64,000 bases of DNA from an uncultured Acidobacteriota bacterium (GTDB lineage Bacteria; Acidobacteriota; Blastocatellia; Pyrinomonadales; Pyrinomonadaceae). Numbering within the stretch: position 1 is the stretch's first letter; every line of letters begins with the position of its first letter. The DNA is taken from assembly GCA_937859595.1 (NCBI GenBank), contig CALMAH010000001.1:62001-126000 (forward strand), read 5' to 3'. Below are positions 53,201-61,581 of the stretch, in pieces. Both the position numbers and the translations under genes were made by a program. Under the pieces are notes generated by a model that saw nothing but the letters and a program-made list of their open reading frames with translations, was not told the origin of the DNA and did not search any database.

Positions 53201-54841
53201 CTTCATTTCCCGCTGCCACTGAAAGGAAAGTGCAGCGGGCGTTATGATCAATACCCTCTTCACCAAGCCGCGAAGCTTCAGCTCCTTTATGAGAAGGCCG
53301 GCCATGATGGTTTTGCCGGCTCCCGGATCATCGGCAAGCAAAAAGCGGATTCGGGGCAGTTTCATAAAGTAGTCGTAAACTGCCTCAAGCTGGTGCGGCA
53401 ACGGATCCACCCGAGCTACCGACAATGCAAAAAATGGGTCGTACTCGTAAGCCAGCCCAAGTCGAAGTGCCTCTATTCCTAGCCGAAACTTAAGCGGATC
53501 TCCGTCGTAAGATGGGACGTCAGCGGTGAGGGTCAGTAGCCTCAACTGCTCGGTCGTAAGTATTGGCTCGTGGGTCATCCTCGTCTCAAGACCCTTCGCG
53601 TAGATCTTGAATGAATTACCCATAGGAACAACCGCAATTACTTGGACTGGTTCGGAAAAGAATGGACCTGTAATAATGGTGCCGGGCTTGAGATCGTCTA
53701 TCATATTTTCCGTTGAGACTTCGGGTACTCGTATTTGGGTCGAATCAAACTCGGCAAACCAGTCGTCGAGCTCCTTTTTTTGGTCCGGATCAGTAATAGG
53801 AGGCGGAATTTCTATCTCCTCCGCAGCCTCGGCACTTATTTGCCGTGTTTTCGCGATCTGAGCTATACGCTTAGGCGACGCGTGTACCTTGCCTTCCGTC
53901 GCGGCGTCAAGAAAAGAACTCATCCGGCGATGCACATCAAACTGGTCGTCAGCCTGGATCAGATGCCGGTAAAGGTTTGCCCGGAGGGCAACGGCAAGCT
54001 CCTCGTCAAAGAACTTTTGGCTTGTTTCCGGAGCGGAAATCTTTTCTTCCTCTCGCTTCGGGTTCGCAAACGCTATAGGACTTTCAGGATGGTTTCGGAT
54101 GGGACTCGGCAGATTAAACTTGTCGGCTAGCTTGTTATAAATTCTCTCGATGCCGACGGGCGGAGCATTCTCTCCATATATTCGAAATATCTCATCGTGA
54201 AGCGCCCCAACCAGCCTTTCGATATGTTCATATTTAAAGGCTTCATCTGCACCTAGTACGTGCTGGAGAGAACGAGTTATCTTGGACGCACGAGCCTGCC
54301 ACTCTGCGTAGGCAAGTTTTTCCTCGTCATTTCCGGTTGCAGGAACTGCCAAACTTTCGGGCAGCATCGACCATGGCAACAGTTCGTCCAACGGTAAAAA
54401 TGCCATCAGGCCGTTTTTGCTCAAACTCGCTTCTTCTAAATCGGTCGTTCTAATAAATCCCAGGACCTCAATGCCGGATAGATTCGCGTTTGTTTTCGCG
54501 GCAATATAAATGTTAGAAACGAAACCGACCACCAGCGGTAGCGTCGGCACGTAAAGGCCATCCTCTTCGACCACAGTCGTAACCCGCACCTCAACTGTTT
54601 TTTCGTCGGACCTAAAGTCGTTGACGTCCAGTAGTTCGGTGAACCTTAGATCGTCGGAACGCCCTTCGGATGTAGTAATCCCAAATTCAGACTCGATGGC
54701 ATCTCGAATGGTGAGGCTTGCGACGCGGCCTACGAAAGCACGCTCGCGGACTCGCCGGGTCGCGCCCGCCCGGGCCGCGTCAGCTGCCTGTTCGAGGACG
54801 TCTCGCTTGATTTCGAAGTAAGTGGACTTGTCTTCTGCCAT
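50282..54841 (-). CDS. large SNF2-type helicase with C-terminal DUF3883-like domain (1519 aa)
   Basis: An ATP-driven DNA translocase. Walker A is LADDPGAGKTIMAGLL (K510), motif II is IIVDEAHKLS (about 601-604), motif III is LLMTATPHKG, and motif VI is MGRIHRYGQT (about 965). The N-terminal 480 residues are variable; a coiled segment (EAEKAKIIEELEGVVAS) separates the RecA lobes. The final 140 residues (VDFVIAHEEAEGRVVE, FIEVKGRA) look like a DUF3883/PD-(D/E)XK-type domain, as in the DISARM DrmD helicase. It follows the 341-aa gene by 8 bases and overlaps the 425-aa gene by 4. Confidence 0.9.
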   Translation of the reverse strand: MAEDKSTYFEIKRDVLEQAADAARAGATRRVRERAFVGRVASLTIRDAIESEFGITTSEGRSDDLRFTELLDVNDFRSDEKTVEVRVTTVVEEDGLYVPTLPLVVGFVSNIYIAAKTNANLSGIEVLGFIRTTDLEEASLSKNGLMAFLPLDELLPWSMLPESLAVPATGNDEEKLAYAEWQARASKITRSLQHVLGADEAFKYEHIERLVGALHDEIFRIYGENAPPVGIERIYNKLADKFNLPSPIRNHPESPIAFANPKREEEKISAPETSQKFFDEELAVALRANLYRHLIQADDQFDVHRRMSSFLDAATEGKVHASPKRIAQIAKTRQISAEAAEEIEIPPPITDPDQKKELDDWFAEFDSTQIRVPEVSTENMIDDLKPGTIITGPFFSEPVQVIAVVPMGNSFKIYAKGLETRMTHEPILTTEQLRLLTLTADVPSYDGDPLKFRLGIEALRLGLAYEYDPFFALSVARVDPLPHQLEAVYDYFMKLPRIRFLLADDPGAGKTIMAGLLIKELKLRGLVKRVLIITPAALSFQWQREMKDKFRETFDVVRGDVLRANYGSNPFQDKDQVVTSISWVSVVDAAKSSLLRSNWDLIIVDEAHKLSAYSSDKKTYAYKLGEELFDRTDHLLLMTATPHKGDPENFRLFLELLDRDVYGDIKSLQEAMQRKEAPFYLRRTKEALVTFPDPETGKSEKIFTKRDVKTTTFQIDLDEADLYQELTRYVEDQSIKAAQLDSARGRALGFTMAMLQRRFASSIYALRRSLQRMQDKRQAILDDPEKYRREQMEKKKPEDFDDLPEAEKAKIIEELEGVVASVDPAALREEIQELGSLIDSAIELERREVESKLSRLKDELVRTGIFDDPTTKLLIFTEHKDTLDYLVEKLREWGLSVTQIHGGMHVGDRDTPGTRIYAEREFKQSAQVMVATEAAGEGINLQFCWFMINYDLPWNPMRLEQRMGRIHRYGQTKDCLILNFVSTNTREGRVLEKLLSKLAEISAELGTDHVFDVIGEMLPSNMVERMFREMYSHNMTEAAVTARIVDEVDVEKIRHISESTLEGLAKRSLNISALTQRRAEAKERRLVPEVIEDFFLNAAPVTGVQPKEIPGKENTYRIGRVPRTLTAIGDQLESQYGKLGREYKQVVFDKKIADKDPKSEWVTPGHPLFESIRVDINRQVKSDLQHGAVLYDLNTDQPYRLDTFTAAVKDGLDNVVHRRLFVVKTDMAGTLELREPTLFLDLALSEKNTPLPQNLVDSGIPGRAESEGFLYSEALQPLLAEVQSERERESTNVLRHIQTSLNELISRQTIRHMELLAQHESGDTQLVAANLKTVEDRLDELNNRLDRRSREIDKERHCSIGDIHFVGSSWILPHPDKNKPEIAPMVRDDEIERRAVDFVIAHEEAEGRVVETVEAQNRGFDLVSRLPHPEDPMTAMDVRFIEVKGRATTGEIALTTNEYKTAVRLKEDYWLYVVFDCRSDSPSLQIVQDPCRLAWEPLTKIEHYHVGADTIRQAGVAEL

Positions 54842-54849
54842 TTAATAGC

Positions 54850-55875
54850 CTATTGATTCAGATAATTCATGACCGCGGTGATTACGGCGCTATCGCACTT
54901 TTCTAATAACTGCGTACGCCGCCTTTGAACGCTGAGCCGGTTAATGCCGAGAAATTCAACGTAATGCTTGAGAATATGATCGGAGAGTAGTTGATCTGTG
55001 TCGCAGCAAGGTTGTTCCAACCTCAATCTCAACGGCATTCCGGAATATTTGTCTGTAAAATGCCACCAGGCATTGTGCCAAGCAATCGGATTGTATGCCG
55101 CCAGAGGTTTTTTCCGACTAAAATCGTCCAAAATACTCTCAAGAATCTCCACTACTCTATTTGCCAAATCACTCATTTCCAACAATTGTTGACCCTCAGG
55201 CAGCGGGTTATAGGACAGCAGTTTCGATTCCGAAATGACGCCGAAGTCGATCGATTCAGCAAACACGTCGTCGGTTGCTTCACTCTCTTGAACGCAAACA
55301 AAGTCGTCGTTGATCTCCTGCTGTTTCCTAAAGGCATTCCAACTCCTTTTAACGTCCCACCTTTTTAATAGTGCGCGTTCTTCAAAACCTAAGACTGGTT
55401 CGACTTCGACGGCTGCCTCTCTTACGGCAACAGATTCAGCAGGTAGCTGAATGCCAATCTGGATCATGGAGCCAAGGTTACGCATGAGCCAATCGATACG
55501 ATCTGGCTTGCTCCTTTTCAGGTTGTTCCAGCCCGTAAAGTTTTCGGCAACATGCTCAATACTCAGATCGGGATTTAGTCTACAAAATGTCACTATATCC
55601 GCTGTTCTTTTGACCTTGTCGATGATTTGATCGGTAATGTAATCAACGAGGTCGTCGGCACGCGTCTCAGCAAATTCCTGTTCGGCTTGTGAGTCCAAAC
55701 TCTTGAGCGCATTTACGACAGCTTTGACAATTGGACCTTCATAAATAGAGAATCCCTTTTGCTCATTCATTACCGGCTGTCTCAGCTCTGACGGAAGGCG
55801 CACGCGCAGATATTCTTCAACTAGCAACTGATTACCGCCAGCGGCGGCCTCTAGAATATCTTTCCACGTAGACAT
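54850..55875 (-). CDS. first gene of the helicase cassette, unknown function (341 aa)
   Basis: No recognisable motif. It is mostly alpha-helical, begins MSTWKDILEAAAGGNQ, has a mid stretch with aromatic and Cys residues (WDVKRSWNAFRKQQEINDDFVCVQE) and ends in an Arg-rich region (NRLSVQRRRTQLLEKC). No membrane segment. It is the upstream-most gene of the leftward cassette, 8 bases from the helicase. The spot is often taken by regulators or sensors, but the sequence does not support a specific one. Confidence 0.55.
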   Translation of the reverse strand: MSTWKDILEAAAGGNQLLVEEYLRVRLPSELRQPVMNEQKGFSIYEGPIVKAVVNALKSLDSQAEQEFAETRADDLVDYITDQIIDKVKRTADIVTFCRLNPDLSIEHVAENFTGWNNLKRSKPDRIDWLMRNLGSMIQIGIQLPAESVAVREAAVEVEPVLGFEERALLKRWDVKRSWNAFRKQQEINDDFVCVQESEATDDVFAESIDFGVISESKLLSYNPLPEGQQLLEMSDLANRVVEILESILDDFSRKKPLAAYNPIAWHNAWWHFTDKYSGMPLRLRLEQPCCDTDQLLSDHILKHYVEFLGINRLSVQRRRTQLLEKCDSAVITAVMNYLNQ

Positions 55876-56026
55876 AATTTAAGCGTCCGGTCGTCTTATA
55901 CCTTCCTAACTTGTTTATTCTCTTAGAAAGGAAGGATAAATCGCCCAAGAAAGTCGAGATTTGACGATAAATAATCTACTTTAGCTTATTGTAAAATGAG
56001 TGTCATCCTGACCTTGAATCAGCAGC

Positions 56027-56314
56027 CTACAAATCAAACATATTACTGGGAGCATGTAGTCCGAAGCCCGCATTCTCAACAGAGATCACTATCATGGTGG
56101 GCGTTTGTCGATCTGAGAATATCTTCACGTCTGACGCGAATTTTGTTGCTAAAGCTTTAAGAGCCATAACTTTTACCTGATAAGACTGCCGCCGACTTTT
56201 ACCCCTAACTGTTTTCGCGAGCCTGTTAGCATCTCTGGCTTTTTGCATTAGAGAGCCGCGATTTTGGAGTGCAGATTCCTGTACGAGCTGGTGGAATGTT
56301 TTTCTTTGGTTCAT
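56027..56314 (-). CDS. small basic protein of unknown function (95 aa)
   Basis: Starts MNQRKTFHQLVQESALQN; a basic helical N-terminus (KARDANRLAKTVRGKSRRQSYQVKVMALKALATKF) and a short beta-like end (TPTMIVISVENAGFGLHAP). It is transcribed leftwards, 150 bases before the 341-aa gene. I see no family. The region around it contains no other gene, so it may be the outermost island gene or an untranslated remnant; moderate coding character only. Confidence 0.4.
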   Translation of the reverse strand: MNQRKTFHQLVQESALQNRGSLMQKARDANRLAKTVRGKSRRQSYQVKVMALKALATKFASDVKIFSDRQTPTMIVISVENAGFGLHAPSNMFDL

Positions 56315-56461
56315 ATCGATTTCGGTACGACATTAGAATTCGTACGCATCTAAGTGTGTTCCGAAATCCGATTTGTTCAGTAAGAGTTTGAACCGAACGA
56401 TTCAACCTCCGGTTCTATTTCGCCGAAAGGATGGAGGCAAGCACTGCTCGAGTTATTTCAC

Positions 56462-56631
56462 GCGAGGGAAATTCTCGCCATCAGGGCTCAAACGCCTCAA
56501 AAGGGATTTTCCACAGCTTTTTGTGGGGGACGATATTAAGGTACGTCGCGGAAATATTTAGCGGCTCTAGCAACTTATCGAACAGTTCTTTCCCGTCTCG
56601 CTTGCAGAAGATTCGGTTTTGATCTTCTGTT
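56462..56631 (-). pseudogene. decayed fragment of a CHAT-domain gene
   Basis: On the minus strand the stretch reads ELFDKLLEPLNISATYLNI then HKKLWKIPFEAF, closely matching the intact CHAT gene nearby (LFDQLLKPLELKSRQLVII, LLWRIPFHALSPDG). After IPFEAF the frame breaks by one base and hits a stop; the next few residues (LSPDGENFP) continue in another frame. No start or catalytic pair remains. The rest of the 440-base gap between the 95-aa gene and the intact CHAT gene holds nothing I can support. Confidence 0.75.
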
Positions 56632-56754
56632 GTGTGATCCCTAAACTGAATTGTTCATTTGTTAGAATATTTTCCAGATTGCCGTAGGCCGACAGTATGC
56701 AGATGACTGTTCGTCAGTGGTCGCCCCGTACACAAAAACCGTAGTTTGAAGGAA

Positions 56755-59313
56755 TTACCGAAAGTCGCCGAGAAGTGAGAATGATGCCCAGTAGAAAGGT
56801 TCGTGGAAGCCTGCTGACTTGTTATGTATTAATGAGATCGCGGCGTTCTGGAGTGCCTGAGCTGTTGAGTGCCCGTTGAGATACTCCCTGTAAAAAGCGA
56901 CGCTGAAGTTTCCCGTGGCTTTATCGCTGGCTTCCCACTGGGAAGAGATTACTGAAGAAGTCCCTGAACCCAACATTGCCCACGGAATACTAACTAGCCC
57001 TTCACCATTGAAAACTTTGCTCGTATCGCACGAGGCCAGAAAAGCTAAGCTATTCGGTTTGAGTCTGATCGATAGGAGATCGGTTACTGTCAACCGACCG
57101 GATTCCGTTGTATTTTGTTGAAAAGCAAGGAATGAGGAAAGTGGGTTGTCACTATCGAGTTGGGCATGCATTGAGAAGTGCAAGATATCGGAACTCCCGG
57201 CCAGTTTCATAAAGTCGGCCTTTGTAGCTCGTAGACGCGGTGCAGCACCGAATAATCGTCCGATGCTGGATGCCTCGGCGTTGACGTACGCGAGTTTCTG
57301 ATTGTTGAAGGTCTCGTTGGCAAATATCTCGATCGTTCTCCTGCGGGGTGGAGGAGTGGATAAAAGCTGCTTCAGAAGATGAACGGAAGGAGAATAGGAG
57401 ATCGTATTGGTTTCGATAAGGTACTCTTGTCCGTCCGGGCTCAACGCATGAAAGGGTATTCGCCATAGTAACTTGTCGGGGATGATAACAAGTTGGCGTG
57501 ATTTCAACTCCAAGGGTTTTAGCAATTGATCGAAAAGTTTTTTCCCGTCGCTCTTGAAGAATATACGGTCCTTTATCTTCGTCTGCGTTTCGGAAGCGAG
57601 TCTCGAGACTTGCTCATCGGTAACGGTAAGCTTTACAACCCGCAATGGTCTCGTTGATTCAAAGACATATGCAAAAAGTTGTCCCGCCGATGTGATTTGA
57701 TATGAAACTACCGCTGTTTCAGCAGGCAGTTTGAGGCCTTTTGTCGAGAAATCAAGAGTTCGCTGCTTTTCAATTTGCCGGTCGCTAATGATGCTCTTTT
57801 CCAGGGTGATTAGCGTCTCAACATTTTCTTTTCCTTCGATGTAATTCTTAGAAGCGGTGAGAAGCCGGTCCCGAACGGTGCCGGAAAGATCGGGGCGCTG
57901 TTTGAGAGTCGACCCTTCGATTCTGTCCCTTAATAGACTCGCCTTCAACTGTTCAGAGTATTCAAATGCCTTCTCCGGATTCTCCTCCATCTCGATTTCA
58001 GACAATAACCGGTAGATCGAGTGATGGACTTCCATCGTCGCGATCGAAAGATTGGTAGATGTTGTGTTTCGAAAAGGCTCGAACAACGAAAGTGCTTTCT
58101 TGGTGTATTCCCGTGCGGATCTCACATCACCAAGGCGCCAGCAACCCAATGCGAGTTTGTAATAAATTCCCGGTAAGTCATCTTGGAAACTGCTCTCTTC
58201 CGTCATTTTGCGGAGCGAGTCAGAATGGCGGACGAGATTTTTCCAGTCTTGGTCTCCCTCTGCAATTATGCTTCTCCAATAAGGGACGATAAATTCGCTC
58301 GTAGCGTCTTCGCCGGCAAGCTTGGAAAAATATTGATCAGAGAGTTGTCGGTCGCCTTTATAATTTGCGACCAGCGCATTCCCGAGAAGTGTTTCGTAAG
58401 TGAATTGCTTCGCAGAATCTATTGACTCTAATTGTCTGAGATATTTTTCTGCAGTTTCAACATTATTTTCGAAAACTGCTTTAAGAAGTAGAGCGGAAAG
58501 GAACTGGCCGATGTGGTAATTGATCTTGGCCGTGACGGAAAGGCCGAGACCCCTTATATACATAGCCTTCGCTGCTTGTTGTTGACCCGTGAGATCAAGC
58601 AAGCCGCCTAACTCGAGATGGGCGACTCTGTTTCTCTGTTCGAATTCTCCCCGAGATGATTTTTCTACGAGCTTCTCGGCGTAGCTTACTGCATTGGCAT
58701 AATAAAACTTTGCGGTCCACGCCAAACTTAGAAATCGAAGTGTGTCGTAATAAATCGCCGTATGCCCGTTTGAAAAGGATTCCTTCTCGGCTTGTTCGAG
58801 CCAAACAATCGCCGCAAAATCGTGACCCGCCGCATACAATGTGCGACCCACTTCAAACTTGAAACCCGCCCCCGTTGCTGAATCATTGGGCGCACCTGCG
58901 AGTCCCTGACGCAATATTTCGTACGTTGCCTGATAATTACGTTTAGCGCGAAGTACGGAGGCTTTACAGAACAGAAGGGAAGCAAATGTTTCGGGAGACT
59001 GTGATCTTAGTTGCGGGTCGATTACCAATGAGTCTACCAATTTTGTCGCATTCTCATATCTCCCATGTTGGATAAATGTCCTGCAAGTAGGAACAGCTAT
59101 TTTCGAGGCCTCTACGATTCGTCCATCCTTTGATAGCCTCGCAATTTCTCCTGGACCGAGAGAAGCAATCCGGTCAAAGTAGCCTTTTGAGTAAAGTACA
59201 GATATTCTCTGTTGCTCGTTTTGGCTAGGAGAAGCAGCCGACATGAGAACTAGAGTGATAACGGTCGAAGTCGCCCGCTTCACTCTAGCCCACACGTTCG
59301 GATAATTCTGCAT
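56755..59313 (-). CDS. TPR protein with C-terminal CHAT protease-like domain (852 aa)
   Basis: A CHAT domain (caspase/separase-like fold) closes the protein: H716 in FSMHAQLD and C762 in LASCDTSK form the dyad, with the end FYWASFSLLGDFR typical of the family. Residues 60-450 hold TPR-like helical repeats (e.g. YHIGQFLSALLLKAVFENN). The N-terminus has a hydrophobic stretch (STVITLVLMSAASPS), probably a signal peptide. AGGAG lies 5 bases before ATG 59313, deciding this start over an upstream one at 59448. It is followed by nothing intact on the left; small Cys-rich and S9 genes lie upstream. Confidence 0.86.
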   Translation of the reverse strand: MQNYPNVWARVKRATSTVITLVLMSAASPSQNEQQRISVLYSKGYFDRIASLGPGEIARLSKDGRIVEASKIAVPTCRTFIQHGRYENATKLVDSLVIDPQLRSQSPETFASLLFCKASVLRAKRNYQATYEILRQGLAGAPNDSATGAGFKFEVGRTLYAAGHDFAAIVWLEQAEKESFSNGHTAIYYDTLRFLSLAWTAKFYYANAVSYAEKLVEKSSRGEFEQRNRVAHLELGGLLDLTGQQQAAKAMYIRGLGLSVTAKINYHIGQFLSALLLKAVFENNVETAEKYLRQLESIDSAKQFTYETLLGNALVANYKGDRQLSDQYFSKLAGEDATSEFIVPYWRSIIAEGDQDWKNLVRHSDSLRKMTEESSFQDDLPGIYYKLALGCWRLGDVRSAREYTKKALSLFEPFRNTTSTNLSIATMEVHHSIYRLLSEIEMEENPEKAFEYSEQLKASLLRDRIEGSTLKQRPDLSGTVRDRLLTASKNYIEGKENVETLITLEKSIISDRQIEKQRTLDFSTKGLKLPAETAVVSYQITSAGQLFAYVFESTRPLRVVKLTVTDEQVSRLASETQTKIKDRIFFKSDGKKLFDQLLKPLELKSRQLVIIPDKLLWRIPFHALSPDGQEYLIETNTISYSPSVHLLKQLLSTPPPRRRTIEIFANETFNNQKLAYVNAEASSIGRLFGAAPRLRATKADFMKLAGSSDILHFSMHAQLDSDNPLSSFLAFQQNTTESGRLTVTDLLSIRLKPNSLAFLASCDTSKVFNGEGLVSIPWAMLGSGTSSVISSQWEASDKATGNFSVAFYREYLNGHSTAQALQNAAISLIHNKSAGFHEPFYWASFSLLGDFR

Positions 59314-59320
59314 GCAACTC

Positions 59321-59560
59321 CTAGTTTGGCGTTGGTCGGCAATCACCGTTTCCGTCACCATCTGCCTCATTATTCGGACGACAATTCTGACACGTTCGCA
59401 ACGGGCAACTGTCTCCTCCTCCGAACATTGAGAGAGTCTGTTCGACAACGAGCGACAGCAGGCCCGGGACTACCGTGGTCACGGGGCCGATCGCGAAGAT
59501 GTTTCCGGCCAGAGATAGTGAAAGGACCAACATCAGACCAAATGTTCTTAATTTCTTCAT
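59321..59560 (-). CDS. tiny secreted cysteine-rich protein (79 aa)
   Basis: A signal peptide (MKKLRTFGLMLVLSLSLAGNIFA) precedes 56 residues with four cysteines (CPLRTCQNC, then a C near the end) and an acidic Gly/Asp/Asn tail (NNEADGDGNGD). AGGAGG lies 9 bases upstream of the ATG, so it is well translated. It fits between the S9 protease gene (12 bases) and the CHAT gene (7 bases) and is clearly part of that operon. Function unknown; it could be a peptide signal or substrate. Confidence 0.6.
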   Translation of the reverse strand: MKKLRTFGLMLVLSLSLAGNIFAIGPVTTVVPGLLSLVVEQTLSMFGGGDSCPLRTCQNCRPNNEADGDGNGDCRPTPN

Positions 59561-59572
59561 CTTATTTTCCTC

Positions 59573-61522
59573 CTATTGTTTTAGTTGTTTTCTCAAAAAC
59601 TCATACATCGCCGCGGTTACGTACCGACCTGCTACGCCGTGACCCGCCTCGCTGGCATATATGAACCACACCTCGTTACCTCGATCCTTGAGTTGGGATT
59701 TGAGGTTGAGCACATCCCTTTCGGGACTCCTGGTGTCGAGCTTGCCCCTTGTCAAAAATAATGGAGCTCCGCTCCATCGTTCAGGGTTGTTAAGGGGGGA
59801 CAACTCGTCTAGCTGTTGCATAAGATCATCATTCTTTGGGTCACCATACTCGGCGATCAAAAACTCATCGACCCAACTCTGGCTAAGGAGGCCTCTTATC
59901 GAGACCATTGGATATTCAGCTATCACCGCCTTAACCCGTTTCGGTTCCCTCAATGCCGCTGCAAGAGCAACAAATCCACCGTAACTTTCCCCCCGGACAA
60001 AGACTCGGTCGGGGTCGAGTTCTGGCTGATTTTCCACCCAGTCGATGAGAGCGCTTAGGTCCTTAACTGCATCGCCGCGTTTTGCCCCATTGTCGGCATC
60101 CATGAATTCAAGTCCAAACCCTTTGGAACCGCGAATATTCGTGTGGATAACGGTGATGCCCAAATGCGTTGCGAATCGTAGGGCTTGCGAATTGAAGACC
60201 GGCCGATCAATGACTTGGGGACCACCGTGGACAAAGATTAGAACCGGCGATTTCTCCTTGATCTTTTGGGGCTTTATCATGTAACCGGAAATTTGCTTCC
60301 CATCGAAAGACTTCCACCTGATTACTTCTGGGGGAGCTACCTTGTTCTCGAACTGTGCGGGTAATTTCTCTTTCGTCCAAGAAGTGTTTCTCTTGGCCGA
60401 TATGTCAAAGACCTCGATTGAAGCCGGTTTTGAGATGTTCTCTGTCGTATAGACGATTTCCTTATCTGATAGCCACCGCGTATTCCAGATCACAAAGTTG
60501 CCGCGCACGAAAGCGGCTACGGTTTCGACGATGCCATCATTCTTAAGTTTCCCCACTCGCAGATTGTCGATCCCGTCCTTCATCTCCTGGATTAGGAAAA
60601 TCTTCTTATTGGGAGAGATCTTGACATCTTGCAGGTTTGAGACGCCGGTCGGCATTCTTACCTTTGTTCTGGTCCCTGTCTTCAGATCGACGGACATCAG
60701 GCACGTCTCTCTACATTTAGAGGTTCCCTCGGAAAGCCAGAACGCACGTCCGTTTCCGAAGAAGCCCTTGGTGGAGTTTCCCTGATCTTCGACCGTGCTC
60801 AGTTTCTTCGTGACGATGTCGTACATGTAGAGGCTCTGATTACTCGATGACTTCCAGTATTTGAGAAGAATCTTGCCATGTTGAGAATCGATCACGTTCC
60901 ATATGCCTTTCAGATCGACGTCATAACATGAGTTTGAGGTAAGATCGTGTTGGCAAAGGCGGGTTATCTTCTTTTCATAATCAACCTGTCCATAAAAAAT
61001 AATTTTGCCCGTTTCGTCCCATTCCAGAGACTCGACTGACTCATCCTTGCCAGCGAACGACGAAAGTTTGCGTATTTGTCCTGCATCGTCTCTTAAGTAA
61101 AGTTGAAAATTGTCACGGTCCTCCTTGTCGTCGATAAAAGCGAAAACGCCACCTTTGGGATTCACGCGAACCATATTCGGAGAACGTCCATCGATCAGGT
61201 TTTGCGGTTTCGCCATTGGCGATTCGAGGCGATAAATGTATGACCTTTCATCCGTTATCAGGATCGATCGATTCTTTCGGTCGACATCCCAAATCAGGTT
61301 GCTCTTAACTTGTGAAGGATCGAAGAACAGATGTCCCACATCGGAGTTCTTTATCGCAGGTACTCCCTCGACCGTGAACGAAGGCGGAATGGGAAACTCA
61401 TCTTTTGACTGGGCATGCGTAAAGAACGCGGCCGCGAACAGAAAGGCAAAAACTAAAGAATGCCTTGTCGAAAAAGCCCATAAAAACCTGTCGACTAACC
61501 TTATAAGAACGCTTCGTTTCAT
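59573..61522 (-). CDS. secreted S9 prolyl-oligopeptidase-like serine peptidase (649 aa)
   Basis: A membrane-proximal signal sequence (about residues 10-38) exports the protein. A beta-propeller-like N-terminal part (e.g. FAFIDDKEDRDNFQLYL) precedes the alpha/beta-hydrolase: nucleophile S513 in RGESYGGF, D596 in LTRGKLDTRSP, H628 in EAGHGVAG, the S9 order. Motif LIFVHGGPQ builds the oxyanion region. Start 61522 begins the signal directly; an earlier start at 61600 overlaps the upstream gene by 19 bases. It probably cleaves peptides in the periplasm or outside. Confidence 0.9.
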   Translation of the reverse strand: MKRSVLIRLVDRFLWAFSTRHSLVFAFLFAAAFFTHAQSKDEFPIPPSFTVEGVPAIKNSDVGHLFFDPSQVKSNLIWDVDRKNRSILITDERSYIYRLESPMAKPQNLIDGRSPNMVRVNPKGGVFAFIDDKEDRDNFQLYLRDDAGQIRKLSSFAGKDESVESLEWDETGKIIFYGQVDYEKKITRLCQHDLTSNSCYDVDLKGIWNVIDSQHGKILLKYWKSSSNQSLYMYDIVTKKLSTVEDQGNSTKGFFGNGRAFWLSEGTSKCRETCLMSVDLKTGTRTKVRMPTGVSNLQDVKISPNKKIFLIQEMKDGIDNLRVGKLKNDGIVETVAAFVRGNFVIWNTRWLSDKEIVYTTENISKPASIEVFDISAKRNTSWTKEKLPAQFENKVAPPEVIRWKSFDGKQISGYMIKPQKIKEKSPVLIFVHGGPQVIDRPVFNSQALRFATHLGITVIHTNIRGSKGFGLEFMDADNGAKRGDAVKDLSALIDWVENQPELDPDRVFVRGESYGGFVALAAALREPKRVKAVIAEYPMVSIRGLLSQSWVDEFLIAEYGDPKNDDLMQQLDELSPLNNPERWSGAPLFLTRGKLDTRSPERDVLNLKSQLKDRGNEVWFIYASEAGHGVAGRYVTAAMYEFLRKQLKQ

Positions 61523-61581
61523 TTTTTCTTCGCCTCTAAAACTTTCCGCACCGAGAGTTCGTGCGAGCCTCAGAATTCCCG

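Larger units (their letters stand above)
26576..56314. mobile_element. putative integrase-bearing defence island (boundaries approximate)
   Basis: A tyrosine recombinase gene at the left end opens a run of about 30 kb dominated by defence-type genes: XRE/ImmA, ubiquitin-like conjugation operon, Argonaute operon, DUF1156/DUF499/helicase cassette and DUF2779/DUF4365 nucleases. The flanks are ordinary chromosomal genes (DedA, tRNA-Leu; CHAT cluster). No clear direct repeat marking both ends was found by eye, so the right boundary is only where defence-type genes stop. Confidence 0.45.

Noticed and set aside
50282-55875. Calling the helicase cassette a true DISARM system
   Set aside because: DrmA, DrmB and DrmC are not visible; only the helicase end resembles DrmD.
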